This document shows, piece by piece, positions 28,224-36,648 of a stretch of 64,000 nucleotides of DNA (positions are counted from its first letter, which is position 1; every line of letters begins with the position of its first letter). Origin of the DNA: Rhodococcus globerulus NBRC 14531 (lineage in GTDB: Bacteria; Actinomycetota; Actinomycetes; Mycobacteriales; Mycobacteriaceae); contig NZ_BCWX01000010.1 of NCBI RefSeq assembly GCF_001894805.1, positions 62,001-126,000 of the forward strand, read 5' to 3'. The notes beneath the pieces were generated by a model. The model saw only the letters and a program-made list of their open reading frames with translations, did no database searches and was not told where the DNA came from. Both the position numbers and the translations under genes were made by a program.

Positions 28224-29006
28224 ATGACGCGAACTACCACGCATCATGACGACCCACCCGAAGCGACGTGCGATACAACCGCTGCCATCGATATCAGCAC
28301 TGCCGCAGGAGAACTGCTCCTCCGGTATCGCGAAGCGTTGACTCCCGACGATGTCGATCCCGTCGCGTTCCGAAAGGGTGCAGACCGAGTCAGTCAGGAA
28401 TTCATCGCTGGGGAACTGGCTCGCCGATTCAGCGGCGACGCGGTGCTCTCGGAAGAATCACCTGACAATGCTGTGCGGCTCGGTGCGTCGCGTGTCTGGA
28501 TCGTCGACCCACTCGACGGAACCCGCGAGTTCGGTGAGATCGGCCGCGGTGACTGGGCTGTGCACGTTGCATTGTTCGAAAACGGCTCTCTCACAGCAGG
28601 AGCCGTGGCGCTCCCGGGTCTGGGAATAACGCACTCGAGTAGAGACCCGGTACCGCTGTACAACGTCGTGCCGTCCAACCCTCGGGTTGTCGTAAGTCGC
28701 ACTCGGAGGCCGGAGCCAGTGATGGCACTGGCCCGAGCGTTGGATGCCGAGTTGATCGAGATGGGCTCGGCTGGAGCCAAAGCCATGGCGGTAGTGCGCG
28801 GCGACGCTGACATCTACGCCCATGCCGGCGGACAGTACGAGTGGGATTCTGCCGCCCCGGTTGCCGTGGCTCAGGCTGCCGGCCTGCATGTTTCACGAAT
28901 CGATGGCTCTGCTCTGCACTACAACCAAGAGAACCCTTGGTTGCCCGACTTGTTGATCTGCCGCCCTGAACTTGCTGCTACCGCACTGGAGGTGCTGAAC
29001 CGATGA
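28224..29006 (+). CDS. cysQ: 3-prime(2-prime),5-prime-bisphosphate nucleotidase (inositol monophosphatase fold)
   Basis: Removes PAP, the product of PAPS-using enzymes, giving AMP. 260 residues with the lithium-sensitive phosphatase motifs: metal site Glu-Glu in [19 protein letters not shown], and [14 protein letters not shown] has GGAG 6 nt upstream. Its last 4 nt overlap cysD (ATGA). Placement between the TetR gene and cysD/cysNC supports the PAP/PAPS role over an inositol phosphatase role. Confidence 0.87.
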   Translation: MTRTTTHHDDPPEATCDTTAAIDISTAAGELLLRYREALTPDDVDPVAFRKGADRVSQEFIAGELARRFSGDAVLSEESPDNAVRLGASRVWIVDPLDGTREFGEIGRGDWAVHVALFENGSLTAGAVALPGLGITHSSRDPVPLYNVVPSNPRVVVSRTRRPEPVMALARALDAELIEMGSAGAKAMAVVRGDADIYAHAGGQYEWDSAAPVAVAQAAGLHVSRIDGSALHYNQENPWLPDLLICRPELAATALEVLNR

Positions 29007-29908
29007 CTACCACGCTGACGCATCTCGAACGGCTCGAAGCCGAGAGTATCCATATCATGCGAGAAGCGCTCGCCGAGAGTGAAAATCCGGTGATGCTGTA
29101 TTCGGTGGGCAAGGACTCCGCCGTGATGCTGCACTTGGCGCGCAAGGCGTTCTATCCGTCGAAGCTTCCGTTTCCGTTGCTGCACGTGGACACTACGTGG
29201 AAGTTCCGCGAGATGTACGGCCTTCGCGACGAGACAGCAGCGGCGCCGGACCTCGATCTCCTCGTGTACAAGAATCCGGAATGTGTGGAGAAGGGAATCA
29301 ACCCCTTCACCCACGGCAGTGCCGTCCACGCCGACATGTGGAAAACCGAGGGACTCAAGCAAGCCCTCGATCACTACAAGTTCGACGCCGCATTCGGTGG
29401 CGCCCGCCGTGACGAAGAAAAATCCCGCGCCAAGGAACGGATCTTCTCGATCCGATCGGCAGCGCACCGCTGGGATCCCAAGCAACAGCGCCCGGAATTG
29501 TGGCGGATGTACAACGTCCGCAAATCGCCGGGGGAGAGCTTGCGCGTGTTCCCGCTCTCGAACTGGACCGAGCTCGACGTGTGGGAATACATACGCCAGG
29601 AACAGATTCCGATTGTCCCGCTGTACTTCGCCGCCAAGCGTCCCGTCGTCGAACGTGACGGCGCGTTGATCATGGTCGACGACGACCGGATGCCGTTGCT
29701 GCCGGGTGAAACACCGGAACTCAAGAGTGTTCGTTTCCGAACCCTCGGGTGCTATCCGCTGACCGGCGCTGTCGAATCGACCGCGACATCCTTGACCGAC
29801 ATCATCCAAGAGATGTTGTTGACCACCACATCCGAACGCCAAGGCCGGGTCATCGACCACGACTCGAGCGCGTCGATGGAGAAGAAGAAGCAAGAGGGGT
29901 ACTTCTGA
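29003..29908 (+). CDS. cysD: Sulfate adenylyltransferase subunit 2
   Basis: PP-loop ATPase that, with CysN, adenylates sulfate to APS. 301 residues, normal length. The PP-loop is [14 protein letters not shown] near residues 32-45, with [16 protein letters not shown] and the C-terminal KKKQEGYF end typical of CysD. Overlaps cysQ by 4 nt and cysNC by 1 nt (TGATG), so translation of the whole set is coupled. Confidence 0.95.
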   Translation: MTTTLTHLERLEAESIHIMREALAESENPVMLYSVGKDSAVMLHLARKAFYPSKLPFPLLHVDTTWKFREMYGLRDETAAAPDLDLLVYKNPECVEKGINPFTHGSAVHADMWKTEGLKQALDHYKFDAAFGGARRDEEKSRAKERIFSIRSAAHRWDPKQQRPELWRMYNVRKSPGESLRVFPLSNWTELDVWEYIRQEQIPIVPLYFAAKRPVVERDGALIMVDDDRMPLLPGETPELKSVRFRTLGCYPLTGAVESTATSLTDIIQEMLLTTTSERQGRVIDHDSSASMEKKKQEGYF

Positions 29909-31809
29909 TGACCGTTTCCTCGGATCTGATTGCCGACGATATCGAACAGTATCTCGAACGTCATGCCAACAAGACGATGCTCCGCTTCATCACCTGCGGC
30001 AGTGTCGACGACGGCAAGAGCACGCTCATCGGTCGCCTTCTCTACGAATCGAAATTGGTTTTCGAAGACCAACTTACGGCTCTGGAAAACGACTCACGCA
30101 AGGTCGGCACACAGGGCGAAGGTCTCGATTTCGCGCTCCTCGTCGACGGACTGGCTGCCGAACGTGAGCAGGGCATCACTATCGACGTCGCGTACCGGTA
30201 CTTCACGACCGAGCGTCGCAAATTTGTCGTCGCCGATACTCCTGGTCATGAGCAGTACACCCGCAACATGGTCACCGGCGCATCGACAGCTGACCTCGCG
30301 GTCATCCTCATCGATGCTCGCAAAGGTGTGCTCACTCAAACCCGCCGCCATTCGTACTTGGTTTCACTGCTCGGTATTCGACATGTAGTCATCGCCGTCA
30401 ACAAACTCGATCTTGTCGACTACTCGCAGGAGGTGTTCGACAACATTGTCGCCGAATACCGTGCTTTTGCAGACGAAATCGGTTTGAAGAACGTCGTTCC
30501 GATTCCCATGTCGGCATATATGGGGGACAACCTCACCGAGCGCAGCGCGAATACCCCGTGGTACGACGGTCCGACACTTATCGATCACCTCGAAACCGTC
30601 GAGATCGACGATGATGTGCAGCAACGCCCGTTCCGTATGCCGGTGCAATGGGTCAACCGCCCCGACCTCGATTTCCGCGGCTTCTCCGGCCAGGTCACTT
30701 CCGGCATCATCCGCCCGGGTGATCGGATTCGAGCGCTTCCCAGCGGAAAGGAATCGACCGTCGCGCGCATCGTCACGATGGACGGTGATCTCATCGAAGC
30801 CATCGCCGGCCAATCCGTGACCATCACACTGACCGACGAGATCGACATCAGCCGCGGCGACATGCTCGCTTCATCGGATGCGCTGCCCCCGGTAGCCGAC
30901 CAGTTCGAAGCCCACGTGGTGTGGATGGGTGAGCATGAGATGCTCCCGGAGCGGCCGTACCTCTGCCAGATCGGCACTATGACGGTCCAGGCTCGAATCA
31001 CCAAGCCCAAGCACAAGATCAATGTCAATACTATGGAGAAGACGGCGACCGACACGCTTGCACTGAACGAAATCGGTGTCTGCAACCTGAGTTTCGACCG
31101 TCCGGTGCCATTCGACCCGTACGCCGACAACCGTGATACCGGTGGATTCATCCTCATCGACAGGTTGACGAACACCACCGTCGGCGCCGGACTCATCCAG
31201 CATTCTCTTCGGCGTTCGGACAACATTCACTGGCAGGCCGTCGATATCGACGAGAAGGCGCGAGAGACGCTCAACAGTCACAAACCGTGCGTAGTGTGGT
31301 TCACCGGGTTGTCCGGCTCGGGTAAGTCGGCGATTGCCAACGAGTTGGAGCGTAAACTCCATGCGCTAGGCTGCCATACCTATCTTCTCGACGGCGACAA
31401 CGTTCGCCACGGACTCAACCGTGATCTCGGATTCACCGAAGCTGATCGTGTCGAAAACATCCGCCGCGTAACAGAAGTCGCTAAACTTATGGCCGATGCC
31501 GGACTGATCGTCCTCGCTTCGTTCATCTCACCGTTTCAGATCGAACGTCAATCCGCCAAGGAAACCATCGGCGCCGATCAGTTCTTCGAGGTGTTCGTCG
31601 ACACCCCGCTGGCTGTCGCCGAAAAGCGAGATCCCAAGGGGTTGTACAAGAAGGCGCGCAGTGGTGCGTTGAAGAACTTTACCGGCATCGACTCGCCGTA
31701 CGAAACTCCGGTCTCGCCGGATATTCGTATCGATACGACGTCATCGTCGACTCTCGATGCCGCTGATCAGATAATCCGGCATCTGCTCGAACGCGGAATC
31801 ATTCACTGA
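29908..31809 (+). CDS. cysNC: Bifunctional sulfate adenylyltransferase GTPase subunit / APS kinase
   Basis: 633 residues. The N-terminal CysN part is an EF-Tu-like GTPase with G1 GSVDDGKS (31-38), DTPGHEQY and NKLD, followed by beta-barrel domains. The C-terminal CysC part starts near 450, with the ATP loop GLSGSGKS at about 467-474 and [15 protein letters not shown]. It drives APS formation with GTP and then makes PAPS. This is the usual actinobacterial fusion. The frame is open well upstream, but ATG 29908 matches the family start and overlaps the cysD stop. Whether this is the cell's only copy cannot be told from the window. Confidence 0.95.
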   Translation: MTVSSDLIADDIEQYLERHANKTMLRFITCGSVDDGKSTLIGRLLYESKLVFEDQLTALENDSRKVGTQGEGLDFALLVDGLAAEREQGITIDVAYRYFTTERRKFVVADTPGHEQYTRNMVTGASTADLAVILIDARKGVLTQTRRHSYLVSLLGIRHVVIAVNKLDLVDYSQEVFDNIVAEYRAFADEIGLKNVVPIPMSAYMGDNLTERSANTPWYDGPTLIDHLETVEIDDDVQQRPFRMPVQWVNRPDLDFRGFSGQVTSGIIRPGDRIRALPSGKESTVARIVTMDGDLIEAIAGQSVTITLTDEIDISRGDMLASSDALPPVADQFEAHVVWMGEHEMLPERPYLCQIGTMTVQARITKPKHKINVNTMEKTATDTLALNEIGVCNLSFDRPVPFDPYADNRDTGGFILIDRLTNTTVGAGLIQHSLRRSDNIHWQAVDIDEKARETLNSHKPCVVWFTGLSGSGKSAIANELERKLHALGCHTYLLDGDNVRHGLNRDLGFTEADRVENIRRVTEVAKLMADAGLIVLASFISPFQIERQSAKETIGADQFFEVFVDTPLAVAEKRDPKGLYKKARSGALKNFTGIDSPYETPVSPDIRIDTTSSSTLDAADQIIRHLLERGIIH

Positions 31810-31854
31810 TTTCTCGATCTGCTGATAACTCAACCCTCAATTAAGGAGTCCTAC

Positions 31855-32217
31855 ATGCCTTCTCGTGACGAGATCTGCGCCGTTGTCGACAGCTACGTCA
31901 AGCTGCTCGGATCGCACCAGATCGATGAGTTGATGGAATTGTTCCATCAGGGTGCTGTGCAGCACGAGCCCGTCGGTGTTCGCACCAATCGGGGTTTTGA
32001 CGAGATTCGGGCATTCTTCGCCGAGAGTGAGGACACGCCGTTCACCGTGAGTCTGCTGACCCCTGTCACTGTTGTGGGCAAGTTTGCTGCGATGCAAATG
32101 CGTGTCGAGCGCGAAGGTTTGGAGGATTTTGCGTCTACAGATCTCTTCGAGTTCGATGACAACTGCAAGATTCTCTCGATCACTGCAGTCCCCGACATCA
32201 AGGCCCTCATTCCCTGA
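31855..32217 (+). CDS. SnoaL/NTF2-like protein
   Basis: 120 residues of the cone-shaped NTF2 fold (AVVDSYVKLLGSHQIDELMELF at the start), as in ketosteroid isomerases and SnoaL cyclases. AAGGAG lies upstream of the ATG. It comes 45 nt after cysNC with no terminator between, so it may belong to the same operon and to the pathway of the divergent SDR, sulfotransferase and OYE genes. Its 3-prime end overlaps the convergent GAF regulator by 11 nt. Confidence 0.75.
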   Translation: MPSRDEICAVVDSYVKLLGSHQIDELMELFHQGAVQHEPVGVRTNRGFDEIRAFFAESEDTPFTVSLLTPVTVVGKFAAMQMRVEREGLEDFASTDLFEFDDNCKILSITAVPDIKALIP

Positions 32218-33496
32218 TTCGGGCGGCCCGGACGGCTGGAGCGTTCGAGAACGGGAGCAGATGTGCACCGATGTCGGGGCAGGAGAGCGTGACCTGCGCT
32301 GCATCGACAAACCGATACGGTTGTGCTGCAACTACTCCAGCAAGATTCTTGCGTAGGCGGGACATCTCGGCCCGTACGGTCACCGTGCGGGCTGGGTCGT
32401 CGAACAGGTCCTGAGCTAATTGCGACGCGGTGCGCCCTCTTCGCTCCGATCCCAGGAGAAACAGAATTTCCGCATGGCGCTGGGTGGGGGAGTACGTCCA
32501 TTCACCCAACTCCGAAGACACTGTTACCGACATGCTCTCGGAATCACGCAGATCGACGTGCACTGTGGGAGCAGCGACGTTGCTTCCGGTGGAGGTCGGC
32601 CTGATCAGCCAACCTCCTGGTAGCGGATCCAATTCGCACAGCCCGAGGGCCGGGAACCACGTCCGGCCGGGAGTCAGCGCCGAGGGCAGCAGGATTCGAG
32701 TGCGATGTGGCAGAGAATCGACCGCCGCAACCCAGCCATGAGCGTCGGTGACCAGTGCGGGTGATCCGCCGCGTGCGAGCATCGGCGCTGCAACAGACCG
32801 TAATTGGTCGAGGTTGTCGCGGTGCTTGTCACGCAGGTGTGATTGGGCAAGACGTGCGACGGCGTCGACCAAGGCGAGTGTGGTGGGGTGAATGGTCTTG
32901 GCCGGCCCGCTGATGTCGACCACGCCGATTACCCGATCGTCTCGTGGATCTCGAATAGGTGCACCCGCGCAGGTCCACGGATGATGGCTGCGCGCATAGT
33001 GTTCCGCCGAAAAGATCTGAACGGCTTGATGCGACACCAATGCGGTGCCGATGGCATTGGTGCCGACAGAGTCCTCGGCCCAGTTTGCACCCTCGATAAA
33101 TCCGAGCCGCCCCGCCTGATCCAGTACCCGATTGGATCCGCTGCGCCACAGCACTGTTCCACGTATGTCCGCGACAACCATGATGTTCTCGCCGCTCGCT
33201 GTCACCGATTCGAGTCCGCGGGTCACGTCGTCGAGTACGTCGTACAGGCCCGATTCACGGCGACGAAGGTCGAGTTCTGCCACATCCATCGACGGTTCGA
33301 TTCGGCTCTGTTCAGGATCGACTCCCAGCTCTCTCAGCCGCTGCCAGGACTTGCGGATCACGTCGCGGGGACGAGCGGGGGATCGATCACCGGCCATCGT
33401 GGCGTCGTACACCGCGGCGAGGGTCCTCGCGTAGTTGCGAGGATCCTCACCGGGTGGCATCGCGGGCTCGGGCAACCGCGTTGTGGGTGTGGCCAT
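32207..33496 (-). CDS. GAF-domain transcriptional regulator (AcoR-like, without AAA+ domain)
   Basis: 429 residues. N-terminal AcoR/FhlA-type GAF sensor with NWAEDSVGTNAIGTAL and HPWTCAGAPIRDP near 137-182. The C-terminal third has a winged-HTH-like region (RGRTASQLAQDLFDDPARTVTVRAEMSRLRK). No Walker motifs or sigma-54 contact loop occur, so it is not a sigma-54 activator. It begins 1 nt after the stop of the SDR gene on the same strand. Proteins of this build regulate acetoin, propane and similar oxidation genes in actinomycetes. Confidence 0.8.
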   Translation of the reverse strand: MATPTTRLPEPAMPPGEDPRNYARTLAAVYDATMAGDRSPARPRDVIRKSWQRLRELGVDPEQSRIEPSMDVAELDLRRRESGLYDVLDDVTRGLESVTASGENIMVVADIRGTVLWRSGSNRVLDQAGRLGFIEGANWAEDSVGTNAIGTALVSHQAVQIFSAEHYARSHHPWTCAGAPIRDPRDDRVIGVVDISGPAKTIHPTTLALVDAVARLAQSHLRDKHRDNLDQLRSVAAPMLARGGSPALVTDAHGWVAAVDSLPHRTRILLPSALTPGRTWFPALGLCELDPLPGGWLIRPTSTGSNVAAPTVHVDLRDSESMSVTVSSELGEWTYSPTQRHAEILFLLGSERRGRTASQLAQDLFDDPARTVTVRAEMSRLRKNLAGVVAAQPYRFVDAAQVTLSCPDIGAHLLPFSNAPAVRAARIRE

Positions 33497-33497
33497 G

Positions 33498-34277
33498 TCA
33501 GCGATATACCAACCCTCCGTCGATGAGTCCGGCTTGGCCGGTCATGTAATCAGAATCCGGTCCGGCCAGATAGGAGACGAACCCCGCCACGTCGTCGGGA
33601 GTCTCGGCTCGACCCAGAGCAATGCCGCCGACAAACTTTTCGTAGGTCGCACCTTCCGGTGCCCCGGTGAGTTCGGAGAATCGCTTGTCGATGGTGACCC
33701 ACATGTCGGTTCCCACAACTCCGGGGCAGTACGCGTTGACTGTGATGCCGTCTGATGCGTATTCCTTGGCCGCAGCTTGGGTAAGTGCCCGGACGGCGAA
33801 TTTAGTTGCGCTGTACACACCCAACATGGCAAAACCGTCGTGGCCTGCAATGGACGACGCGTTGATGATTTTCCCGCGCTGACCGAGTTCCTTGAACTTC
33901 GCGGCCGCGGCTTGAATACCCCACACCACGCCGTCGACGTTGACGCTCCAAATCTTGGAGACTTCCTCGGGGGTGACGTCGGACAGGGGGCCTACCAGTG
34001 CTATTCCGGCATTGTTGACGATGATATCGAAGCCGCCCAACGTTGAATGTGCGTGTTCAATGCTTGCCTGCACCTGGTCGCGGTCGCTGACATCGGCGAT
34101 GAACGTGGTTGTCCGACGGCCGATTTCGCGAATCTCTTTGGCGACGGCATCCAGCTTGGTCTGGTCGAGATCGACTAGCGCGATGTCTGCGCCGTCGTGG
34201 GCGAGCCGGAGTGCGATTCCACGTCCGATCCCTTGGCCTGCTCCGGTGACCAGTGCAACTTTGCCGGTGATGCTCAT
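33498..34277 (-). CDS. Short-chain dehydrogenase, acetoin/diacetyl reductase type
   Basis: 259 residues. TGAGQGIGRGIALRL at 10-24, VNNAG, Ser in NASSIAGHDGF and Tyr-x3-Lys in YSATKFAVRA. The sequence closely follows BudC-type acetoin/butanediol dehydrogenases (YCPGVVGTDMWVTIDKRF). ATG 34277 has GAGGAGA upstream; the frame is open further but without support. TATAGT at 34338-34343 (reverse strand) is a good -10 candidate. Forms an operon with the GAF regulator. Confidence 0.87.
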   Translation of the reverse strand: MSITGKVALVTGAGQGIGRGIALRLAHDGADIALVDLDQTKLDAVAKEIREIGRRTTTFIADVSDRDQVQASIEHAHSTLGGFDIIVNNAGIALVGPLSDVTPEEVSKIWSVNVDGVVWGIQAAAAKFKELGQRGKIINASSIAGHDGFAMLGVYSATKFAVRALTQAAAKEYASDGITVNAYCPGVVGTDMWVTIDKRFSELTGAPEGATYEKFVGGIALGRAETPDDVAGFVSYLAGPDSDYMTGQAGLIDGGLVYR

Positions 34278-34346
34278 ATTCAGTGTCTCCTCGTTGGCGG
34301 GTAAGCCGATGAGTGAGTTATATGTGATGACGACCACACTATAGAA

Positions 34347-34394
34347 GGGTTGCATCGCGTTGCAAACCCGAACAATCGGACATCGATTGCAACT
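34347..34394. promoter_or_regulatory. TTGCA inverted repeat and GATTGCAACT box in divergent promoter
   Basis: GGGTTGCA (34347-34354) and TGCAAACCC (34361-34369) form an inverted repeat that covers the -35 side of the SDR promoter. A further GATTGCAACT lies at about 34385-34394. The same GATTGCAAC core recurs in tandem before the FMO gene at 36568-36587, so these are candidate sites for the adjacent GAF regulator. Confidence 0.5.
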
Positions 34395-34486
34395 GTCGGC
34401 AACTCTCCCTGTGTCCGGTTCGGTGCCTTCATAGTTGCGCGACCACTTCGCGAATTGCTTTGTGGCACAAACCGGGAGAAGAAGAT

Positions 34487-35632
34487 ATGACTGCAACAGT
34501 CGATGTTCCGAAGGGTTCGGCGACGCCGAGCCGTCGACCCTCGCGCCGCTGGATTCCGTTCGGTGCTGCAAATCTTGTGATCGTTCTGGTTCTGGCTCTG
34601 GCGAGTTGGTATCTTCTGGCCGATCCGGTGACCAGCCCCTGGAATTTCTATCCGTTGCCGTTCAATGCAGCGCTGTTCTGGGCCATACTTTTTGTGGTGT
34701 TCATCGGCTTCAACTGCGAGTTTGCCGGATTCGATCGACTGCCGCAGCCGGCCAGAGGCGTTGCAATCATGGCAGCGACAGCCGTGTTCGCGGTTGTGGT
34801 GACGTGGTTGCTCGCCAACGGAATCGGGAGTCTGTATCCGGACTTCGCGGCAGGCCGCGCCGGCGGTCTCGGCTACTTCGCCGGTGCGTTGTTTGTGCTG
34901 TTCGGGTTCGGAACCTGGGTGATGGTGGTGCTGAACTGGCAGCATTGGCCGTGGGTCTCCATCGGGATGAAGCAGCCGTTGGTGGGTCTGTGCGAGATCG
35001 CGTTTGTCGCGGTACCGACGCTTGCCCTGTATTTCGTTTTCGGGCTGCCGTCCGTATCGCTGTCCGCAACCAATCCATTGATGACCGTCGACACCGTGCT
35101 CGGGTGGTTCTACTGCGTTGTGGTGGTCGTGATCTTGACCGGTCAGACTCTGGAAAATTGGCCGTGGCGGCTGTTCGGTAGTGGAGGGAAAACCGCACTC
35201 GCGGCTACGGTGGGCAATTTTGCACTGGGAACCGGGCTGTACTTCGTGGCACTGTCTGTTGTGAAGGTTCTGCTGGGAAGTGCTGCGGTTGCCGAGTTGG
35301 GTGGCGTCGTGAATCAGTTTCCGGCTCAACTCGGTGTGTGCTGGGCCTTCTGGATGATCTTCTGGGCCAATGCATTCGGAAACAAGCCGACTGGGTTCGC
35401 TGACGGGGTGAACCTGTTGATCCGCGCAGTGCTCACGTTGGGGCTGGCAGTGGTGACGTTCCTCTTCTACTACCGTTTTGCTGCCGAGCACATTCTTCAC
35501 GAACCCGCAGTGGCCGACGGATTGCACGGCAATGCACTGGGTTTCGTGGACTGGACGGTGCTGTGGACGTTGTTCTACGTTGTCGGCTTCCAGTCGCTGG
35601 GGCTTGGCCGATTGAAGCCTGGATCCGCGTGA
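34487..35632 (+). CDS. Polytopic membrane protein of unknown function
   Basis: 381 residues with about nine membrane segments (for example 28-48, 63-82, 92-112, 127-147, 168-188, 206-224, 241-260, 287-303, 313-332, 355-373). Trp-rich at segment ends (PWNFYPLPFN, NWQHWPWVS, ENWPWRLFG). No transporter signature recognised. ATG 34487 has GGGAGAAGAAG upstream. Divergent from the SDR-GAF regulator pair, suggesting a transport or membrane-oxidation role in the same inducible pathway. Confidence 0.7.
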   Translation: MTATVDVPKGSATPSRRPSRRWIPFGAANLVIVLVLALASWYLLADPVTSPWNFYPLPFNAALFWAILFVVFIGFNCEFAGFDRLPQPARGVAIMAATAVFAVVVTWLLANGIGSLYPDFAAGRAGGLGYFAGALFVLFGFGTWVMVVLNWQHWPWVSIGMKQPLVGLCEIAFVAVPTLALYFVFGLPSVSLSATNPLMTVDTVLGWFYCVVVVVILTGQTLENWPWRLFGSGGKTALAATVGNFALGTGLYFVALSVVKVLLGSAAVAELGGVVNQFPAQLGVCWAFWMIFWANAFGNKPTGFADGVNLLIRAVLTLGLAVVTFLFYYRFAAEHILHEPAVADGLHGNALGFVDWTVLWTLFYVVGFQSLGLGRLKPGSA

Positions 35633-35634
35633 AC

Positions 35635-35664
35635 TGGTTGCCCGCAAATGCATGCGGGCAACCA
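35635..35664 (+). terminator. Hairpin after the membrane-protein gene
   Basis: TGGTTGCCCGCA pairs perfectly with TGCGGGCAACCA around a 6-nt loop, 2 nt after the stop codon. No T run follows, so it may serve both converging units. Confidence 0.7.
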
Positions 35665-35674
35665 ATCGCGTAGG

Positions 35675-36154
35675 TCAGACTTTCGTGAGGGGTGCTGACT
35701 CTGCGGCAGTTTCCTTCTGCGCCGCGTTCTTTCGTGCGGGAATCAGCAGCGCGATTGCACCGGCGATCAGTGCGGCACCGCAGGCGATGAGCAGACCTGT
35801 ACGGAACCCGGCTTCCGTCGGGAGGGTGTGACCGGCGAAGTCCATACTCATCTGAGCCAGGACAACGCCAACGACAGCGGCGGAGATCGAGGTGCCGACG
35901 GACCGCATCAGGGTGTTGAAGCTGTTGGCCGACGCCGTGGCGGACGGCGGAACCGCGCCCATGATGAGGGCGGGCATCGAGCCGTAGGCAAGGCCGATTC
36001 CGGCGTTGCAGATGCAGCTCACGATCAGCAAGCCCCAGTCCGCGCCCTTGGACACAGCCAGCAGAAGCGAGACCAATCCGACTCCCAGTCCGAGTGCCCC
36101 GATCAGATCGAAGCGTCCGCCGGTGTTGTGTACCGGGGTGGCGGGAACGAAGAC
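35675..36154 (-). pseudogene. Relic of an EmrB/QacA-type MFS transporter
   Basis: About 160 residues are recognisable. A segment from the middle of the transporter (FVPATPVHNTGGRFDLIGA through SKGADWG) is joined in frame to the C-terminal helices (LLIVSCICNAGIGLAYGSMPALIMGA, NTLMRSVGTSISAAVVGVVLA). The normal protein has several helices between these blocks, and the N-terminal half is missing. The frame upstream of 36154 is not transporter-like. Divergent from a broken marR gene, so the original unit was probably a MarR-controlled drug exporter. Confidence 0.7.
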
Positions 36155-36256
36155 CAGATCAGCACGGCGATGATCACGCTGAGAGCATCTAGTCGTGCGT
36201 ACCGTCGTGTCGAGATTCGGTGCGCGGATCGAGAATGGATCGGTAGAAGGACTGGC

Positions 36257-36533
36257 ATGGACAAGCCCACGCATTTGATCGAGTTCGAAACCATGCTGCT
36301 CGGGCGACACGTCGGCCTCCATCCGCCGCAGTACAAGCATGGTGGCAATCAAGTTCCGCATCACCGACGAGGGGATGCGCCGACTCGGTGCGGATCGGGC
36401 TAGCAACGTGGACGGCCTGGATCGGGTCGTGGCCGATTGGGAACCTGAGGATGTGGCGACGTTTGCGATGTGGCTTCGGAGGTTCAATTCCGACGTCGAG
36501 AAACTAGCCGGACGTCCCTGGCCGCGAACGTAG
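36257..36533 (+). pseudogene. Relic of a MarR-family regulator
   Basis: ATG 36257 opens a MarR-like N-terminus (MDKPTHLIEFETMLLGRHV). The DNA then passes near 36340-36350 into another frame that encodes only the C-terminus (KFRITDEGMRRLGADR to EKLAGRPWPRT). The winged helix between these parts is gone. So the gene suffered an internal deletion of roughly 70 codons with a frame change. The neighbouring divergent MFS relic carries separate deletions. Confidence 0.65.
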
Positions 36534-36567
36534 CGGGCACAGCCCGGGAGAACTTCAACGGCCCGGG

Positions 36568-36587
36568 GATTGCAACGGATTGCAACG
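36568..36587 (+). promoter_or_regulatory. Tandem GATTGCAACG direct repeat upstream of FMO gene
   Basis: GATTGCAACG occurs twice head to tail with a 10-bp period, ending about 60 nt before the FMO start. Ten-base spacing puts both on one face of the helix. The same core appears in the SDR/membrane-protein promoter at 34385. Confidence 0.55.
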
Positions 36588-36648
36588 CTTGTGACCCGGG
36601 CCACTTATGCGATGTGCTGTGTATCACATTCCCAAAGAAGGAGAAGTG

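Noticed and set aside
28224-29006. Inositol monophosphatase or histidinol phosphatase as the role of the cysQ gene
   Set aside because: Same fold, but overlap with cysD and linkage to PAPS synthesis make PAP removal the better call.
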